Assembly (NCBI GenBank): GCA_028282685.1
Contig: JANQHK010000029.1
Location: forward strand, 1 to 64,000
Direction of reading: 5' to 3'
DNA length: 64,000 nucleotides
Source: Phycisphaeraceae bacterium
GTDB lineage: Bacteria; Planctomycetota; Phycisphaerae; Phycisphaerales; Zrk34
Part shown: positions 37,096 through 47,580 of the stretch, piece by piece
How positions within the stretch are numbered: position 1 is the first letter of the stretch
Layout of the letters: each line of letters starts with the position of its first letter
Translations under genes and position numbers: made by a program
Notes under the pieces: model-generated
What the model was told of the DNA's origin: nothing
What the model saw: the letters and a program-made list of their open reading frames with translations, nothing else
Database searches by the model: none

Positions 37096-38046
37096 TCAGT
37101 AACGCAGACCGTCGTGCTGCTGCTGGAAGTACTCTGCATAACGGAAGGTGAAGCTGTGGCCCAGCATGGCCAGCAGCAATTCGATGCCGCGGTGGGCGGT
37201 GGTCATATCGTGATCGCGCACCGGATTCAGCGAAACCAGGTCCACCCCCACCACCTGACAACAACTGGCGATCCGCTTACAGATGTACATCGCTTCGCGA
37301 AGCGAGAAGCCCAGGTCGGAGGGAATTCCCACGCCCGGGGCCACGTCGACATGCAGCACATCCAGATCGAAGCTGATGTAAACGCCATCGGTGTCGGCAC
37401 AGGCGCGTTCGATGGCCCGATCCATCACCGGGCCCAGCCCCTGCTCGACCACATCATCCAGTGTAAACAGCGCCACACCCAGTTCGTCGATCAACGCCTG
37501 CTCGCCGGCATCCACATCAGACGCACCGACCATCGCCATATCATCCGGCCGGACGCTGGGTTTCTCCCCTCCGATGTGCACCAGTTCTTCGTGTCCGCGG
37601 CCGAGTGCTACCGCCGTGGGCATGCCGTGGATATTGCCGGAAGGCGAGGTCTGGGGGGTGTTGGCGTCGGGGTGGGCATCGATCCAAAGACAGCCGAGGC
37701 GTTCGATCTGCTGCGCCGTCCCAGCGAGACTTCCGATGGCCAAGCTGTGGTCGCCGCCAAGCGTGACGGGAACGTGTCCCGCTTTCAGGGATTCAGATAC
37801 ATAGTTGGCCAAATCGCCGCAGAACGTCGCCGTCCGCACCACACGCTGCTCGGCTGAGAGAGAAGCTGTGTTGGTCACGGGCGATTCCACGTTCCCCAAG
37901 TCGCGTACCGCAAAGCCCTGGGCTTCGAGGATCGGCACCAGCTTCGCCTCGCGAAAGGCCTCCGGGCCCAGTTTCAAGCCCATCTCATGGACACCCAGGT
38001 CAATCGGTGCGCCGATGACATCCACCGTTAATTTGCTGGCCGTCAT
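37096..38046 (-). CDS. rocF: arginase
   Basis: Hydrolyses arginine to ornithine and urea. The product is 316 residues from ATG 38046. It has IDLGVHEMGLKLGPEAFREA, first metal motif LGGDHSLAIG, second LWIDAHPDANTPQTSPSGNI then HGMPTAVALG (characteristic of arginase rather than agmatinase), and third FDLDVLHVDVAPGVGIP. The ending HRGIELLLAMLGHSF also fits. All Mn ligands (His, D-x-H-x-D, D-x-D) are visible. No arginine or proline genes adjoin it. Divergent from the DUF1802 gene. Confidence 0.92.
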   Translation of the reverse strand: MTASKLTVDVIGAPIDLGVHEMGLKLGPEAFREAKLVPILEAQGFAVRDLGNVESPVTNTASLSAEQRVVRTATFCGDLANYVSESLKAGHVPVTLGGDHSLAIGSLAGTAQQIERLGCLWIDAHPDANTPQTSPSGNIHGMPTAVALGRGHEELVHIGGEKPSVRPDDMAMVGASDVDAGEQALIDELGVALFTLDDVVEQGLGPVMDRAIERACADTDGVYISFDLDVLHVDVAPGVGIPSDLGFSLREAMYICKRIASCCQVVGVDLVSLNPVRDHDMTTAHRGIELLLAMLGHSFTFRYAEYFQQQHDGLRY

Positions 38047-38102
38047 GGCGACAATTCTAACCGACCATCGTCCCTTCGCCACTTCGACCTTACAATATCC
38101 CC

Positions 38103-38666
38103 ATGCTCGACGTGGCCCTGAAAGAATGGAAGATCGTCTGCGATCTGCTGATCGGCGGAGAGTTAGTATTCCTGCTGCGCAAAGGCGGGATCATTGAAGA
38201 CGCCGGTCCGGGGCGTTTTGAACTGCAACACCGCCGGTTCGCCCTCTACCCAAGCTGGGCGCATCAGAGGCCGGAGATGCTCAAGCCGGCTTTCCGCAAT
38301 CGGCTGGTGGTCATGGACGAGCCGAATGAACTGACAATGGAAGGTTTCGGTGAGGCGGCGCACATCTGGGAAGTGCCCTGCCGCGCCGTATTCGATCGGT
38401 TGGAAGCGTGGCATCCGTGGTCGGCCGAGCAGATCGACGTGCGTTTCAATTACCGCCCGGAGAACCCGCTCTATCTCGTTGCCGTGCGCGTGTACCGGCT
38501 GGCGCAGCCGAAGACGATCCAGGCCGGCGTGGTCTACGGGGGTTGCCGGTCCTGGGTGCCGCTGACGCCGAAAGATGCGGTGGACGAGGCGGAGGCGACG
38601 GCGGTGGTGGATGCCGAACAATTCCAATCGATTGTGAATCAAATCGAACAGGCCGTGGCGGCTTAA
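38103..38666 (+). CDS. DUF1802-family protein
   Basis: The 187-residue product has no signal or membrane segment. Family-like landmarks are ALKEWKIVCDLLIGGELVFL, LLRKGGIIEDAGPGRFELQH, FALYPSWAHQRPEMLKP, YRPENPLYLVAVRVYRL and GCRSWVPLTP. The function of the family is unknown. A TACAAT box ends six bases before the ATG, so the transcript may be leaderless or the promoter may lie elsewhere; no good -35 is seen. The 3' end overlaps the stop of the last respiratory operon gene by four bases, tail to tail. Confidence 0.8.
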   Translation: MLDVALKEWKIVCDLLIGGELVFLLRKGGIIEDAGPGRFELQHRRFALYPSWAHQRPEMLKPAFRNRLVVMDEPNELTMEGFGEAAHIWEVPCRAVFDRLEAWHPWSAEQIDVRFNYRPENPLYLVAVRVYRLAQPKTIQAGVVYGGCRSWVPLTPKDAVDEAEATAVVDAEQFQSIVNQIEQAVAA

Positions 38667-39283
38667 CCAATCACCACCCACACCAGAAACATCACGATCC
38701 AGACCACATCGATGAAGTGCCAGTACATCGCCATCAGGCGGACCGGCTGATGGCGTTCGGCGGTGTACTTGCCGCGCAGGGCGTTGCGCGTGATCAACAG
38801 CAACGGAATGATGCCGCCGATCACGTGGGCGGCGTGGATGATTACCAGCAGCGCCATGATCGCGTAGAGTTGAATGTCCTGATCGACCAGCCCGCCGTGC
38901 CGTTCGACCAGTTGGTACAGGGCCGGGATTTGCACGCCGAGGAAGATCAAGCCCAGCGCGGCCGTGGTGGCCAGCGTACTGCGGAACAGGGACCGGTTCC
39001 CCTTCGCAATACTGCCGACGGCATATTGCAGAGCCACCGCGCTGCCGAGCATGATCAACGTCGAAATCCACAGCAACGGCGGAAGCGTGATCGCGCCTAG
39101 CGGCGGATTCGGCTCGGCGTCGGCGTTGAGAACCTGCAACCGCACCACGATGTACAGCCCGATCGCCGCGATGAACAGCATTCCCAGCGCCGCCAGAAAA
39201 ACCGACATGCCAAACACACGCGCCTTGTCGGGAATGCGCCCGGCGGCAGGATCGTAATCGGGGTGTGCGGCGGTGTCGGGCAT
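38663..39283 (-). CDS. second cytochrome c oxidase subunit III-like protein
   Basis: The 206-residue membrane protein has about five to six helices. Subunit III landmarks include VFGMSVFLAALGMLFIAAIG, LLVIIHAAHVIGGIIPLLL and, near the end, QPVRLMAMYWHFIDVVWIVM, which carries the conserved W-H-F/L-x-D-V/L-x-W motif of the heme-copper oxidase III family. It is the last gene of the respiratory operon, after subunit IV. Since a longer subunit III is encoded upstream, this is a paralogue that may form part of the same oxidase. Confidence 0.85.
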   Translation of the reverse strand: MPDTAAHPDYDPAAGRIPDKARVFGMSVFLAALGMLFIAAIGLYIVVRLQVLNADAEPNPPLGAITLPPLLWISTLIMLGSAVALQYAVGSIAKGNRSLFRSTLATTAALGLIFLGVQIPALYQLVERHGGLVDQDIQLYAIMALLVIIHAAHVIGGIIPLLLITRNALRGKYTAERHQPVRLMAMYWHFIDVVWIVMFLVWVVIG

Positions 39284-39322
39284 GATTCGTTCTTCTAACC
39301 CGCCCCTGAAGGGGCGGACGTG

Positions 39323-39679
39323 TTACGGCGCGGCCTGCTGCGCCTGCTCCGCTTCGCGCAGGTCCGGCTGATATTCGCTGACATCGGAGATCGTAATGCC
39401 GAGAAAGATCACCACGAACAGCAACGCCGCGATCAGGAACAGGCCGTTCAGCGGATTATCGTACCGCAGATGCATGAAGTACATCGCCACCAGTCCGGCC
39501 TTGGCCAACGCGATGCCCAGCGCCAGCACCACGTTGCCGGTCCGGCCCAGGTCGAAAGCCGGGTCGGCCACGAAGACCGTCAGCCACGTCAGCGCCAGCA
39601 ACGCCAGGATCACGACAATGAGCACCTTCAGCGAAACGACGTGTCCGACGGTGGGATGGGAGTGGTTGTCGTCGCTCAT
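39323..39679 (-). CDS. ctaF: cytochrome c oxidase subunit IV
   Basis: Small subunit of the caa3 oxidase. The 118-residue product from ATG 39679 has three membrane helices (about 15-35, 45-65, 80-100) and the subunit IV hallmark VALGIALAKAGLVAMYFMHLRYDNPLN. The N-terminus is His-rich (DDNHSHPTVGHVVSLKV). It lies between the two subunit III genes, in the order usual for caa3 clusters. Confidence 0.92.
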   Translation of the reverse strand: MSDDNHSHPTVGHVVSLKVLIVVILALLALTWLTVFVADPAFDLGRTGNVVLALGIALAKAGLVAMYFMHLRYDNPLNGLFLIAALLFVVIFLGITISDVSEYQPDLREAEQAQQAAP

Positions 39680-39739
39680 GCGTATCTCCATCCGGACCTT
39701 CGCACTCGCCTGTCGGCTCGTTCTGGGGTCCGGCTTGCC

Positions 39740-40671
39740 TCAGTGAATCAGGTACAGCAGCGGAAACAGAAAAATCCAGATCAGGTCGACCAGGTGCCAG
39801 TAGAGCCCGACGAAATCGACGGGCGTGTAGTACTGCGGACCGAACGTCCCGCGCGCCGCACGGATCAGCAACCAGGTGATCAATCCCATGCCCACGAGCA
39901 CGTGGATGCCGTGCAGGCCGGTCATACCAAAATAAATGGAGAAAAACGGCCGGGCGCTCATCAACCGTTCGCGCCGAAACTGCGGGACATGGTGTTCGCC
40001 ATGCGTAGAGGCATGCGCGGTGGTGTGGGTGTACTCGGCGAAGCTGTGGTAACGCGCCTCGGCGCTGATGCCCGGCTCGGCCCGGTGCGGCTGTGGCAGT
40101 GTGGTGCGCGGTTCCTCTTCAATCGCGGCGGGATCGGAATCGGAGTTGCTTTCGGCCGCTTGCGCGACCTCGCGCAACTCTCGGGTGGGTTCTTCTTCAA
40201 TAATTCCGCTGGGCTCGGGCTCCGGAAGGATCACTTCATCGCTCGGATCGAAGAAGTTGCCCGGCCCCACGCCCAGATGCAGCTTGTGCGAGTACTCCAT
40301 GTACTTGATGCCCATGAACCCCGCGGCGCCCAGCAGCGTCAGCGCCAGCAGGACCACGGTGGCGTTGCGTTTGCCCAGTTGCGCCGTGCGCACCGCCCAG
40401 GCCATCGTGAAACTGGAAAGCAACAGGACCACCGTGTTCAGTGCGCCGAGGTTGGTGTCCAGAAACGCCGAACCGACAACGAACATGTCGTAGTGATTGG
40501 CGCGGTAGACGGCGTACAACAGGAACAGACCCGAGAACATGAGAATCTCGGTCACCAGAAACGCCCACATGCCGATCTTGCCCGAGGTGAACTGCTGTTG
40601 TGGGGTATCGAAGTGGTGGGCCAGGTGCGGATCGTGGCCGTGATCGTTGGCGGGTTGTGCGGTTGTATCGC

Positions 40672-40675
<4 letters not shown>
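39740..40675 (-). CDS. ctaE: cytochrome c oxidase subunit III with acidic insert
   Basis: Core subunit of the caa3 oxidase. The 311-residue product has [64 protein letters not shown] and [21 protein letters not shown], the family's conserved series. Between the third and fourth helices (about residues 140-235) lies a long hydrophilic, acidic insert ([16 protein letters not shown] and [19 protein letters not shown]) that makes it about 90 residues longer than the compact five-helix form. The start ATG overlaps the subunit I stop by four bases. Confidence 0.95.
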
Positions 40676-42434
<1,759 letters not shown>

Positions 42435-42438
<4 letters not shown>

Positions 42439-43583
42439 GGTTGATTATTGTCCTGCTCGGCGGCTTCGTCGAGAGAGCGGATGTAGGCGATGAATGCATC
42501 GATCTGCGGGTCGCTGAGCTTGCCCTGGTAGCTGGGCATCACACCCTGGTACGTGGAGACGATCGTCTCCATGGGATTCACAATCGCGCTGCGGATATAG
42601 TTTTCATCGGCCTCGGCTTCGGCGCCATCTGTGAACACCCGCTTGGCGCCCCACAGGCCCTTGAGGCTGGGGCCGGTCAGGCGCGTGCCGTCGGTGCTGT
42701 GGCATTGCGCGCAGCCCTTGGCGGTGTAAAGCTCCGCTCCGACCAGCGCCGGGCGCTGCAACTTGTCCACCTTTTCATGCAGTTCGGGATTGTCGGCCTT
42801 GAGCGCGTCCATGAACTGCTGGAATTGCTCGTTGGTCGTGATCTTCAGGTATTGCGCGTACAGTTCGGGGGCCTGCTTCTGCAGTTCGTCGAGCGGAGCC
42901 TTGCTCGCTTCCTTCAGCCAGACCTCGAACATGCCGCGCTCGTGGACGGTGACGGTGGAGAGCATCGTCGAGTGCTGCGTGCCGCAATATTCCGTGCAAA
43001 GCAAGGGGAAGGGTGAGCCGTGCTCTGCGCTGGTGACCGTGGGCGTGAAGGCGATCTTGTTATACCGACCCGGCACGGCATCGCGCTTCACACCGAACGC
43101 GGGTATCCACAGGGAATGAATCACATCCTGCGAGTTCAGTGTCAGCACGACCGGCCGATCCACCTCCAGGTGGAGTTCCGGCACACGCACTTCCACGCCC
43201 TCGGGCGTGGTGTACACAAACTCCCAGTTCCATTGCCACGCGTTGACCTTCACCTCCAGGGCGTTGGCGCGCCGGCCGCTCATGCCGATGAACCCCTTCA
43301 AACCCAACACAAAGACCACAATCACGATAACCAAGGGCGGAATGGACCACGCCGCTTCCAATCCGTAATGGTGCGTCGGTGTTTTTTGGGCTTTGTCCTT
43401 CGGAGAACGGCGGCGGTACTTGAGTGTGAACACCACCATCAGCGCGATGATCGCTAAAAAGAAAAACCCCGACACATACACCAGAAAGTAATACAGCCCG
43501 TGCACATCCCCGGCGACGTCCGAGGCCTCGGGCGCCATCAGCCAGTTGGCGAGCGTCGGGATGTAGGGAGACATCGCGTTCAT
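42435..43583 (-). CDS. ctaC: cytochrome c oxidase subunit II fused to cytochrome c (caa3)
   Basis: Electron-entry subunit. The 382-residue product has two membrane helices (about 28-50 and 78-98) followed by the Cu-A cupredoxin domain with [32 protein letters not shown] and the Cu-A ligands [14 protein letters not shown]-terminal cytochrome c domain follows with CAQCH (about 300-304), distal Met region [12 protein letters not shown] and a final helix. The fused cytochrome makes this a caa3-type enzyme, able to take electrons directly from alternative complex III encoded upstream. The start has AGGA four bases before ATG 43583. Confidence 0.96.
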
Positions 43584-43589
43584 GTTTCC

Positions 43590-43700
43590 TGCTCAGCGCC
43601 TCTTCCTTCAAGGGAGAGGGTGGGACTCCAGAGAACGATGCGATTCTGGAATCATTCCCCTCCCCGAACCTCTCCCCCACCTGGGGAAGAGGGATTCGTT
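43590..43700. repeat. CT-rich intergenic repeat overlapping the SCO1 3' end
   Basis: Contains CCTCCCCGAACCTCTCCCCC, ACCTGGGGAAGAGGG and on the left CTTCAAGGGAGAGGGTGGG, fragments of the widespread CCCTCTCCC...GGGAGAGGG type of interspersed repeat. The part from 43652 is translated as the C-terminal tail of SCO1 (NPSSPGGGEVRGGE). Confidence 0.55.
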
Positions 43701-44560
43701 CCGCTCAACACGTGTCGATTTCTGCGCTTTTTTCCGATCACGATCCATACACCAACGACGAGGCCGATCAGGATCATCGTCCCGAATCCGCCGAGTCGCA
43801 CGATCCCCATGGCCTGGGCGGCGTAGGTGCCGGTGGCGGGATCGTAGTGGAAGCAACTCAAAATAAACTGGTCAATCGTTGTGCCGATCTTGCCGTCCGA
43901 CGCTTCCACCAGCGACAGCCGCATGGTCTTCGGCTCGAACACCACGTTGTAGAGGTAGCGTGACAGAACACCGTCGGGCGTGATGACCTGAATCGACGCT
44001 TTATGAACGTACTGCTTGGTGGTCGGCTCCCAGGCATACCCGAAGCCGATCGTCTCGGTCAGTTGCTTGATGTTCTTCTCCTTGCCGACAAGAAAATGCC
44101 AGCCCGCGGCAACGGTCCCGGTGTCCCGGCCGTACTCGGCGAGGTAGCCGCGCTTGTTCTGGGCGGCCAGTTCCGGCGTCTCAAGCGGATCGAAGCTGAC
44201 GACGACGACCTGGAACTCCTCTCCGATCGTCATCTTCATGTTCTTGAAGGCCTCGGTCATCCCGTTGAGCACCAGCCCGCAAAGCATTGGGCAGCGGTAA
44301 TAAATCATCGCAATCACGACCGGGCGCTCGCCGTCGAAGTAATCGCCGAGTTTGACGGCCTTGCCGGTGGAATCGGTGAAAGCCAGATCGAGCGGCAGCT
44401 TATCGCCCAGGTGCTCGACCACCTGGATTTTTTCCAGCAACTCCGCTTCGGGGTCCCTCTCGATGCGCTCGGGGCGTTCGCTGGATTGAGCGGTGGCGAC
44501 AGCCGTCAACCAACCGGCCAAAAGAACCGCGATCAGGATGGTTTTCCGTGAAAACATCAT
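43652..44560 (-). CDS. SCO1/SenC-type copper chaperone, membrane-anchored at the C-terminus
   Basis: Delivers copper to the Cu-A site of oxidase subunit II, encoded next. The 302-residue product has a signal peptide (LIAVLLAGWLTAVATAQ), then a thioredoxin-like domain with copper-binding C-x-x-x-C in YYRCPMLCG and the conserved His in YVHKASIQVITPDG. A C-terminal membrane helix (IVRLGGFGTMILIGLVVGVWIVI, about 255-277) is followed by a basic segment and a tail that coincides with an intergenic repeat. The start ATG overlaps the stop of the upstream small membrane protein. Confidence 0.92.
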   Translation of the reverse strand: MMFSRKTILIAVLLAGWLTAVATAQSSERPERIERDPEAELLEKIQVVEHLGDKLPLDLAFTDSTGKAVKLGDYFDGERPVVIAMIYYRCPMLCGLVLNGMTEAFKNMKMTIGEEFQVVVVSFDPLETPELAAQNKRGYLAEYGRDTGTVAAGWHFLVGKEKNIKQLTETIGFGYAWEPTTKQYVHKASIQVITPDGVLSRYLYNVVFEPKTMRLSLVEASDGKIGTTIDQFILSCFHYDPATGTYAAQAMGIVRLGGFGTMILIGLVVGVWIVIGKKRRNRHVLSGTNPSSPGGGEVRGGE

Positions 44561-44871
44561 GGCTCGGTCTCCGGTGTGGGCGCGGCCTGCTGTTCGGCGT
44601 AGAGTTCCATTGCCCGCTGAATGGGGATGCGAACCCGTTGCTTGTCCGGGTCAACAATCCCGTAGCCCAGCAGCAAAGCTCGCTGGTCGTTCAAAGAGTT
44701 CGCCTTCTCCTTAATGGGCTGTCCCACCACCTGGCGTTCTTCGCGTCGATTCTCCAAAGTATAGGTCAGCGCGGTGGCCGCGACGATCAGATCGAGGATC
44801 AAAATCGCGCTGGCCAAACCGATCACAAAGATCAGCATGGCATCAAGATTGTCGCGTCGTTCTTCGGACAT
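44557..44871 (-). CDS. small single-span membrane protein of the respiratory operon, unknown
   Basis: The 104-residue product has one strong membrane helix (AMLIFVIGLASAILILDLIV, about 11-30), then a charged region (RREERQVVGQPIKEKANSLN) and a tail with IPIQRAMELYAEQQA that resembles the motif at the end of small proteins tied to alternative complex III clusters. It lies between actF and SCO1 with a seven-base gap and a four-base overlap, so it is surely co-translated. I do not recognise a named family. A structural or assembly role in complex III or the oxidase is the simplest inference. Confidence 0.75.
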   Translation of the reverse strand: MSEERRDNLDAMLIFVIGLASAILILDLIVAATALTYTLENRREERQVVGQPIKEKANSLNDQRALLLGYGIVDPDKQRVRIPIQRAMELYAEQQAAPTPETEP

Positions 44872-44878
44872 GTTGGAC

Positions 44879-46165
44879 CTACACGTTCTCGAACACCAGC
44901 GACTCGCCGAGCCGCGGGTCCTTGACCGGAATCAGATGGCCGCGCGAACCGATCAGCGCGACCGCACCCATGAACACCGCACCCATGCCGATCAGCAGAC
45001 CGATCTCCGGCAGGCCCAGGTACGGCGTGATGCCGGACGCCGCATTCGCCGGAGCCGCCTCACCGCGGCCCAGGTCCAGCGCCGGCATGACCAGCCAGAG
45101 CAGATCGATCCAGTGCGCCACCAGCAGCCACACCGCCCACACCGCCAGCAACGCACGCCGACGCTTCACATGACGCGAAATAAAGCCGAGAAACGGCAGC
45201 ACGAAATGGCCGAACAGCATCACCAGAATCACGTACGACCAGATGTTGATGTGTTCGTCGGCCGTGCTGGCGCCGCGGAAGATGAACCAGCCCGTCTCTT
45301 CGGGAATGGAGCCGTACCAGATCAGCATGTATTGGCTGTAGGCCAAATACGCCCAGAATACGGTGAAGGCAAACATCATCTTGCCGACATCGTGGTAATG
45401 GTTTTCATTGATGCTGCCGGTCAGCGCGCCGCGCCGTTGGCTGCCCAGCAACAACAAACACTGCAACGAGTAAAAACCAACCACACCTCCGGCGAAGTAG
45501 TACACGCCGAAGATCGTGCTGAACCACGCCCCATCCAGCGACATGATCAGATCGAACGCGGCCAGCGTGACTGTCACGCCGAAAAGAATCAGCCCGGGGG
45601 CGCTGAACCGCTCCATGCGGAGCGTCAGTTGCGGATCGCCGGTTTCATCCTGCCGGCGGCTGGTGCGCAGAAAGAACACCGCCATCGCCACCCACACCAG
45701 CAGGTACACGGCCAGCCGCGCAATAAAGAAACTCTCGTTCAGCCAGATCGCCTTGCCTTCCACGGCATGCAGGTGCTCGCCGTGGTAATAGGTGTGCGGA
45801 TCGACCCACGTGTACAGGTCAAAGAACAGCAGCCCGATGACGACCGGCACGGCAAGCACTACCATAACCACGACCGCCGCGGCGACGATTTCGCCGATGC
45901 GACGCGCCACGACCGTCGCGCCGGTGCGCGCCACGTGCGTGATCAACACGAAGAACAATCCGCCCAGCGCCAGCGAAAGATAGAACGCGAAGTTGGTCAG
46001 GTAAGCGAAGTAAAACCGCCGCGCTCCCTCGCCGGCGCCGCTGATCGCCCAGACCAGCGCAATCACCACCAGTCCCACGACCAGCGCGATACGACCGACC
46101 GAGACCAGCGGCAGCGTGGTGCGCTCGGCGGGATCCAGCGTGGTGTGATGAGCGTGCGGATTCAT
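44879..46165 (-). CDS. actF: alternative complex III, membrane subunit ActF
   Basis: Quinol-oxidising membrane subunit of alternative complex III. The 428-residue protein has about ten helices. Landmarks: RFYFAYLTNFAFYLSLALGG, an extracellular loop KAIWLNESFFIARLAVY, SAPGLILFGVTVTLAAFDLIMSLD, AFTVFWAYLAYSQYMLIWYG then IPEETGWFIFR, and HFVLPFLGFISRHVKR. It has the NrfD-like fold shared with ActC but is distinct in sequence. It follows actE, the normal order. Confidence 0.93.
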   Translation of the reverse strand: MNPHAHHTTLDPAERTTLPLVSVGRIALVVGLVVIALVWAISGAGEGARRFYFAYLTNFAFYLSLALGGLFFVLITHVARTGATVVARRIGEIVAAAVVVMVVLAVPVVIGLLFFDLYTWVDPHTYYHGEHLHAVEGKAIWLNESFFIARLAVYLLVWVAMAVFFLRTSRRQDETGDPQLTLRMERFSAPGLILFGVTVTLAAFDLIMSLDGAWFSTIFGVYYFAGGVVGFYSLQCLLLLGSQRRGALTGSINENHYHDVGKMMFAFTVFWAYLAYSQYMLIWYGSIPEETGWFIFRGASTADEHINIWSYVILVMLFGHFVLPFLGFISRHVKRRRALLAVWAVWLLVAHWIDLLWLVMPALDLGRGEAAPANAASGITPYLGLPEIGLLIGMGAVFMGAVALIGSRGHLIPVKDPRLGESLVFENV

Positions 46166-46188
46166 CGGTATCTGACGGTCTCCTGTGC

Positions 46189-46896
46189 TTAGCGCAATGC
46201 GGGGCGTTTGTCCGGCGGTACGGCGTCAATCGGTGCGTTCTGGGACAACTGCAACGCGCGGATGTACGCCACAATCGCCCAGCGATCATCCGGCGGGATC
46301 TGCGCCTCGTAGCCGGGCATCGTGCGCACGCCGTGCGTGATAATCTGGAACATCTTGCCGTGCGGGTACAGTTGCGTTCCGTAAGTCAGTTTGCCCGTTT
46401 TCGGGTCGATCACGTGCAGACTGCTGGGCTGTATCCACCCGCTGCTTTGCAGTTTCTCGGCGCGCCGGTGGACCAGGCCCAGTCCGTTGCCGCTCTCGCC
46501 GTGGCAGGTGGCGCAGTAGATGTCGAACCGCTCCCGGCCGCGCTCCAGCGTTTGCATGGTGATCGGTACGCGATCCGGATAGGTCGTCGCCCAGGTCCAC
46601 TTGCCATCGCGGAACACCTTGCCGCGCTGGAAGTGATCGTCGATGTTCAATCGGCCGCGCGCCACGGCGCCGGAGACCGTCGGTCGCATCGCGCGCCCGT
46701 CGGCGTAACGCGCGCTGGTCGCCTGGGCCTTGAGCTTGGGCTGGGCGTCCATGTCCTGGAAGAAATGCAAGCGCGGCTGGGAGGTATGGATCGAGCGCAC
46801 CCGCGCAATCAGCGCAAACGGCAGCAACGCCAGAGGAATTGAAATCACAATGGCATACACGGCGAATCGCGGGATGGTCGGTTTACGCTGCGGCAT
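46189..46896 (-). CDS. actE: alternative complex III, monoheme cytochrome c subunit ActE
   Basis: The product is 235 residues from ATG 46896, which overlaps the actD stop by one base (TGATG). It has an N-terminal membrane anchor (FAVYAIVISIPLALLPFALIA), then a cytochrome c domain with one heme site, DIYCATCHGESGNGLG (about 125-140). The distal methionine is in VRTMPGYEAQIPPDDRW. The heme is expected to pass electrons from complex III to the caa3 oxidase. A much longer frame upstream overlaps actD in another reading frame and is not real. Confidence 0.94.
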   Translation of the reverse strand: MPQRKPTIPRFAVYAIVISIPLALLPFALIARVRSIHTSQPRLHFFQDMDAQPKLKAQATSARYADGRAMRPTVSGAVARGRLNIDDHFQRGKVFRDGKWTWATTYPDRVPITMQTLERGRERFDIYCATCHGESGNGLGLVHRRAEKLQSSGWIQPSSLHVIDPKTGKLTYGTQLYPHGKMFQIITHGVRTMPGYEAQIPPDDRWAIVAYIRALQLSQNAPIDAVPPDKRPALR

Positions 46897-47498
46897 CAGT
46901 CGTTGTCCTCGATCACCTCCACGTGGCTTGCGCCCAGTTCCTCGAACAGGCGGCGGACTGCCGGCTCGTCGTATTTCTCGTCGTCGGCTTCGACGGCGAT
47001 GAAAAAGCGATCCGTCGTCGCCCGGCGAAAACGCTCGCTGTTGAACAGCGGATGGTGCAGCCGCGGCAGGCGGTTCAGTCCCAACATCCCGAACACCGCG
47101 GCAAACGCGCTCAGCAGCACCGTCAACTCGAAGATCACCGGGATGAAAGCCGGAAAACTGTTGTACGGTTTGCCGCTGATCAGGTACGGATAGCTCTGCA
47201 GGGCATAATGCACGTCGAGGGTGTCGGCGGACATGGTGTAGACCGTCATCGCCACGGCGATCCCCAGCCCGGCCACGCCGCCGCCGAAGACCAACCGCGG
47301 CAGGCGCGTGTCTTTCATGCCCATCGCCTTGTTCAGGCCGTGCACGGGAAACGGGGAAAAACAATCCCACCGGCGGAACCCCGCATCGCGCACGCCGACC
47401 GCCGCGTGAAGCAGCGTGTCCACGTCTTCAAACTCCGCCAGCAGCCCGTAGGTCACCGGGGCATCGGGGGTCGGGTTGTCAACTTGCGATTCGGTCAT
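46896..47498 (-). CDS. actD: alternative complex III subunit ActD
   Basis: Membrane subunit (DUF3341 type) of alternative complex III. The 200-residue product has an N-terminal soluble ferredoxin-like fold region (VTYGLLAEFEDVDTLLHAAV), DCFSPFPVHGLNKAMGMKDT (the family motif), two helices (LVFGGGVAGLGIAVAMTVYT and FIPVIFELTVLLSAFAAVFG) and a C-terminal domain (DRFFIAVEADDEKYDEPAVR). It fits exactly between actC and actE. Confidence 0.94.
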   Translation of the reverse strand: MTESQVDNPTPDAPVTYGLLAEFEDVDTLLHAAVGVRDAGFRRWDCFSPFPVHGLNKAMGMKDTRLPRLVFGGGVAGLGIAVAMTVYTMSADTLDVHYALQSYPYLISGKPYNSFPAFIPVIFELTVLLSAFAAVFGMLGLNRLPRLHHPLFNSERFRRATTDRFFIAVEADDEKYDEPAVRRLFEELGASHVEVIEDND

Positions 47499-47580
47499 TG
47501 TCTTTTCCCGCGTCGGACACGGCGGTCTTTTCTCCTCGTACCGCCCCGCCCCCTGATCGGCAGAGCGTATTCATTGCGAT

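Noticed and set aside
46897-47370. N-terminal extension of the actE frame
   Set aside because: It overlaps actD in another frame. The ATG at 46896 gives the normal anchor-plus-cytochrome layout.
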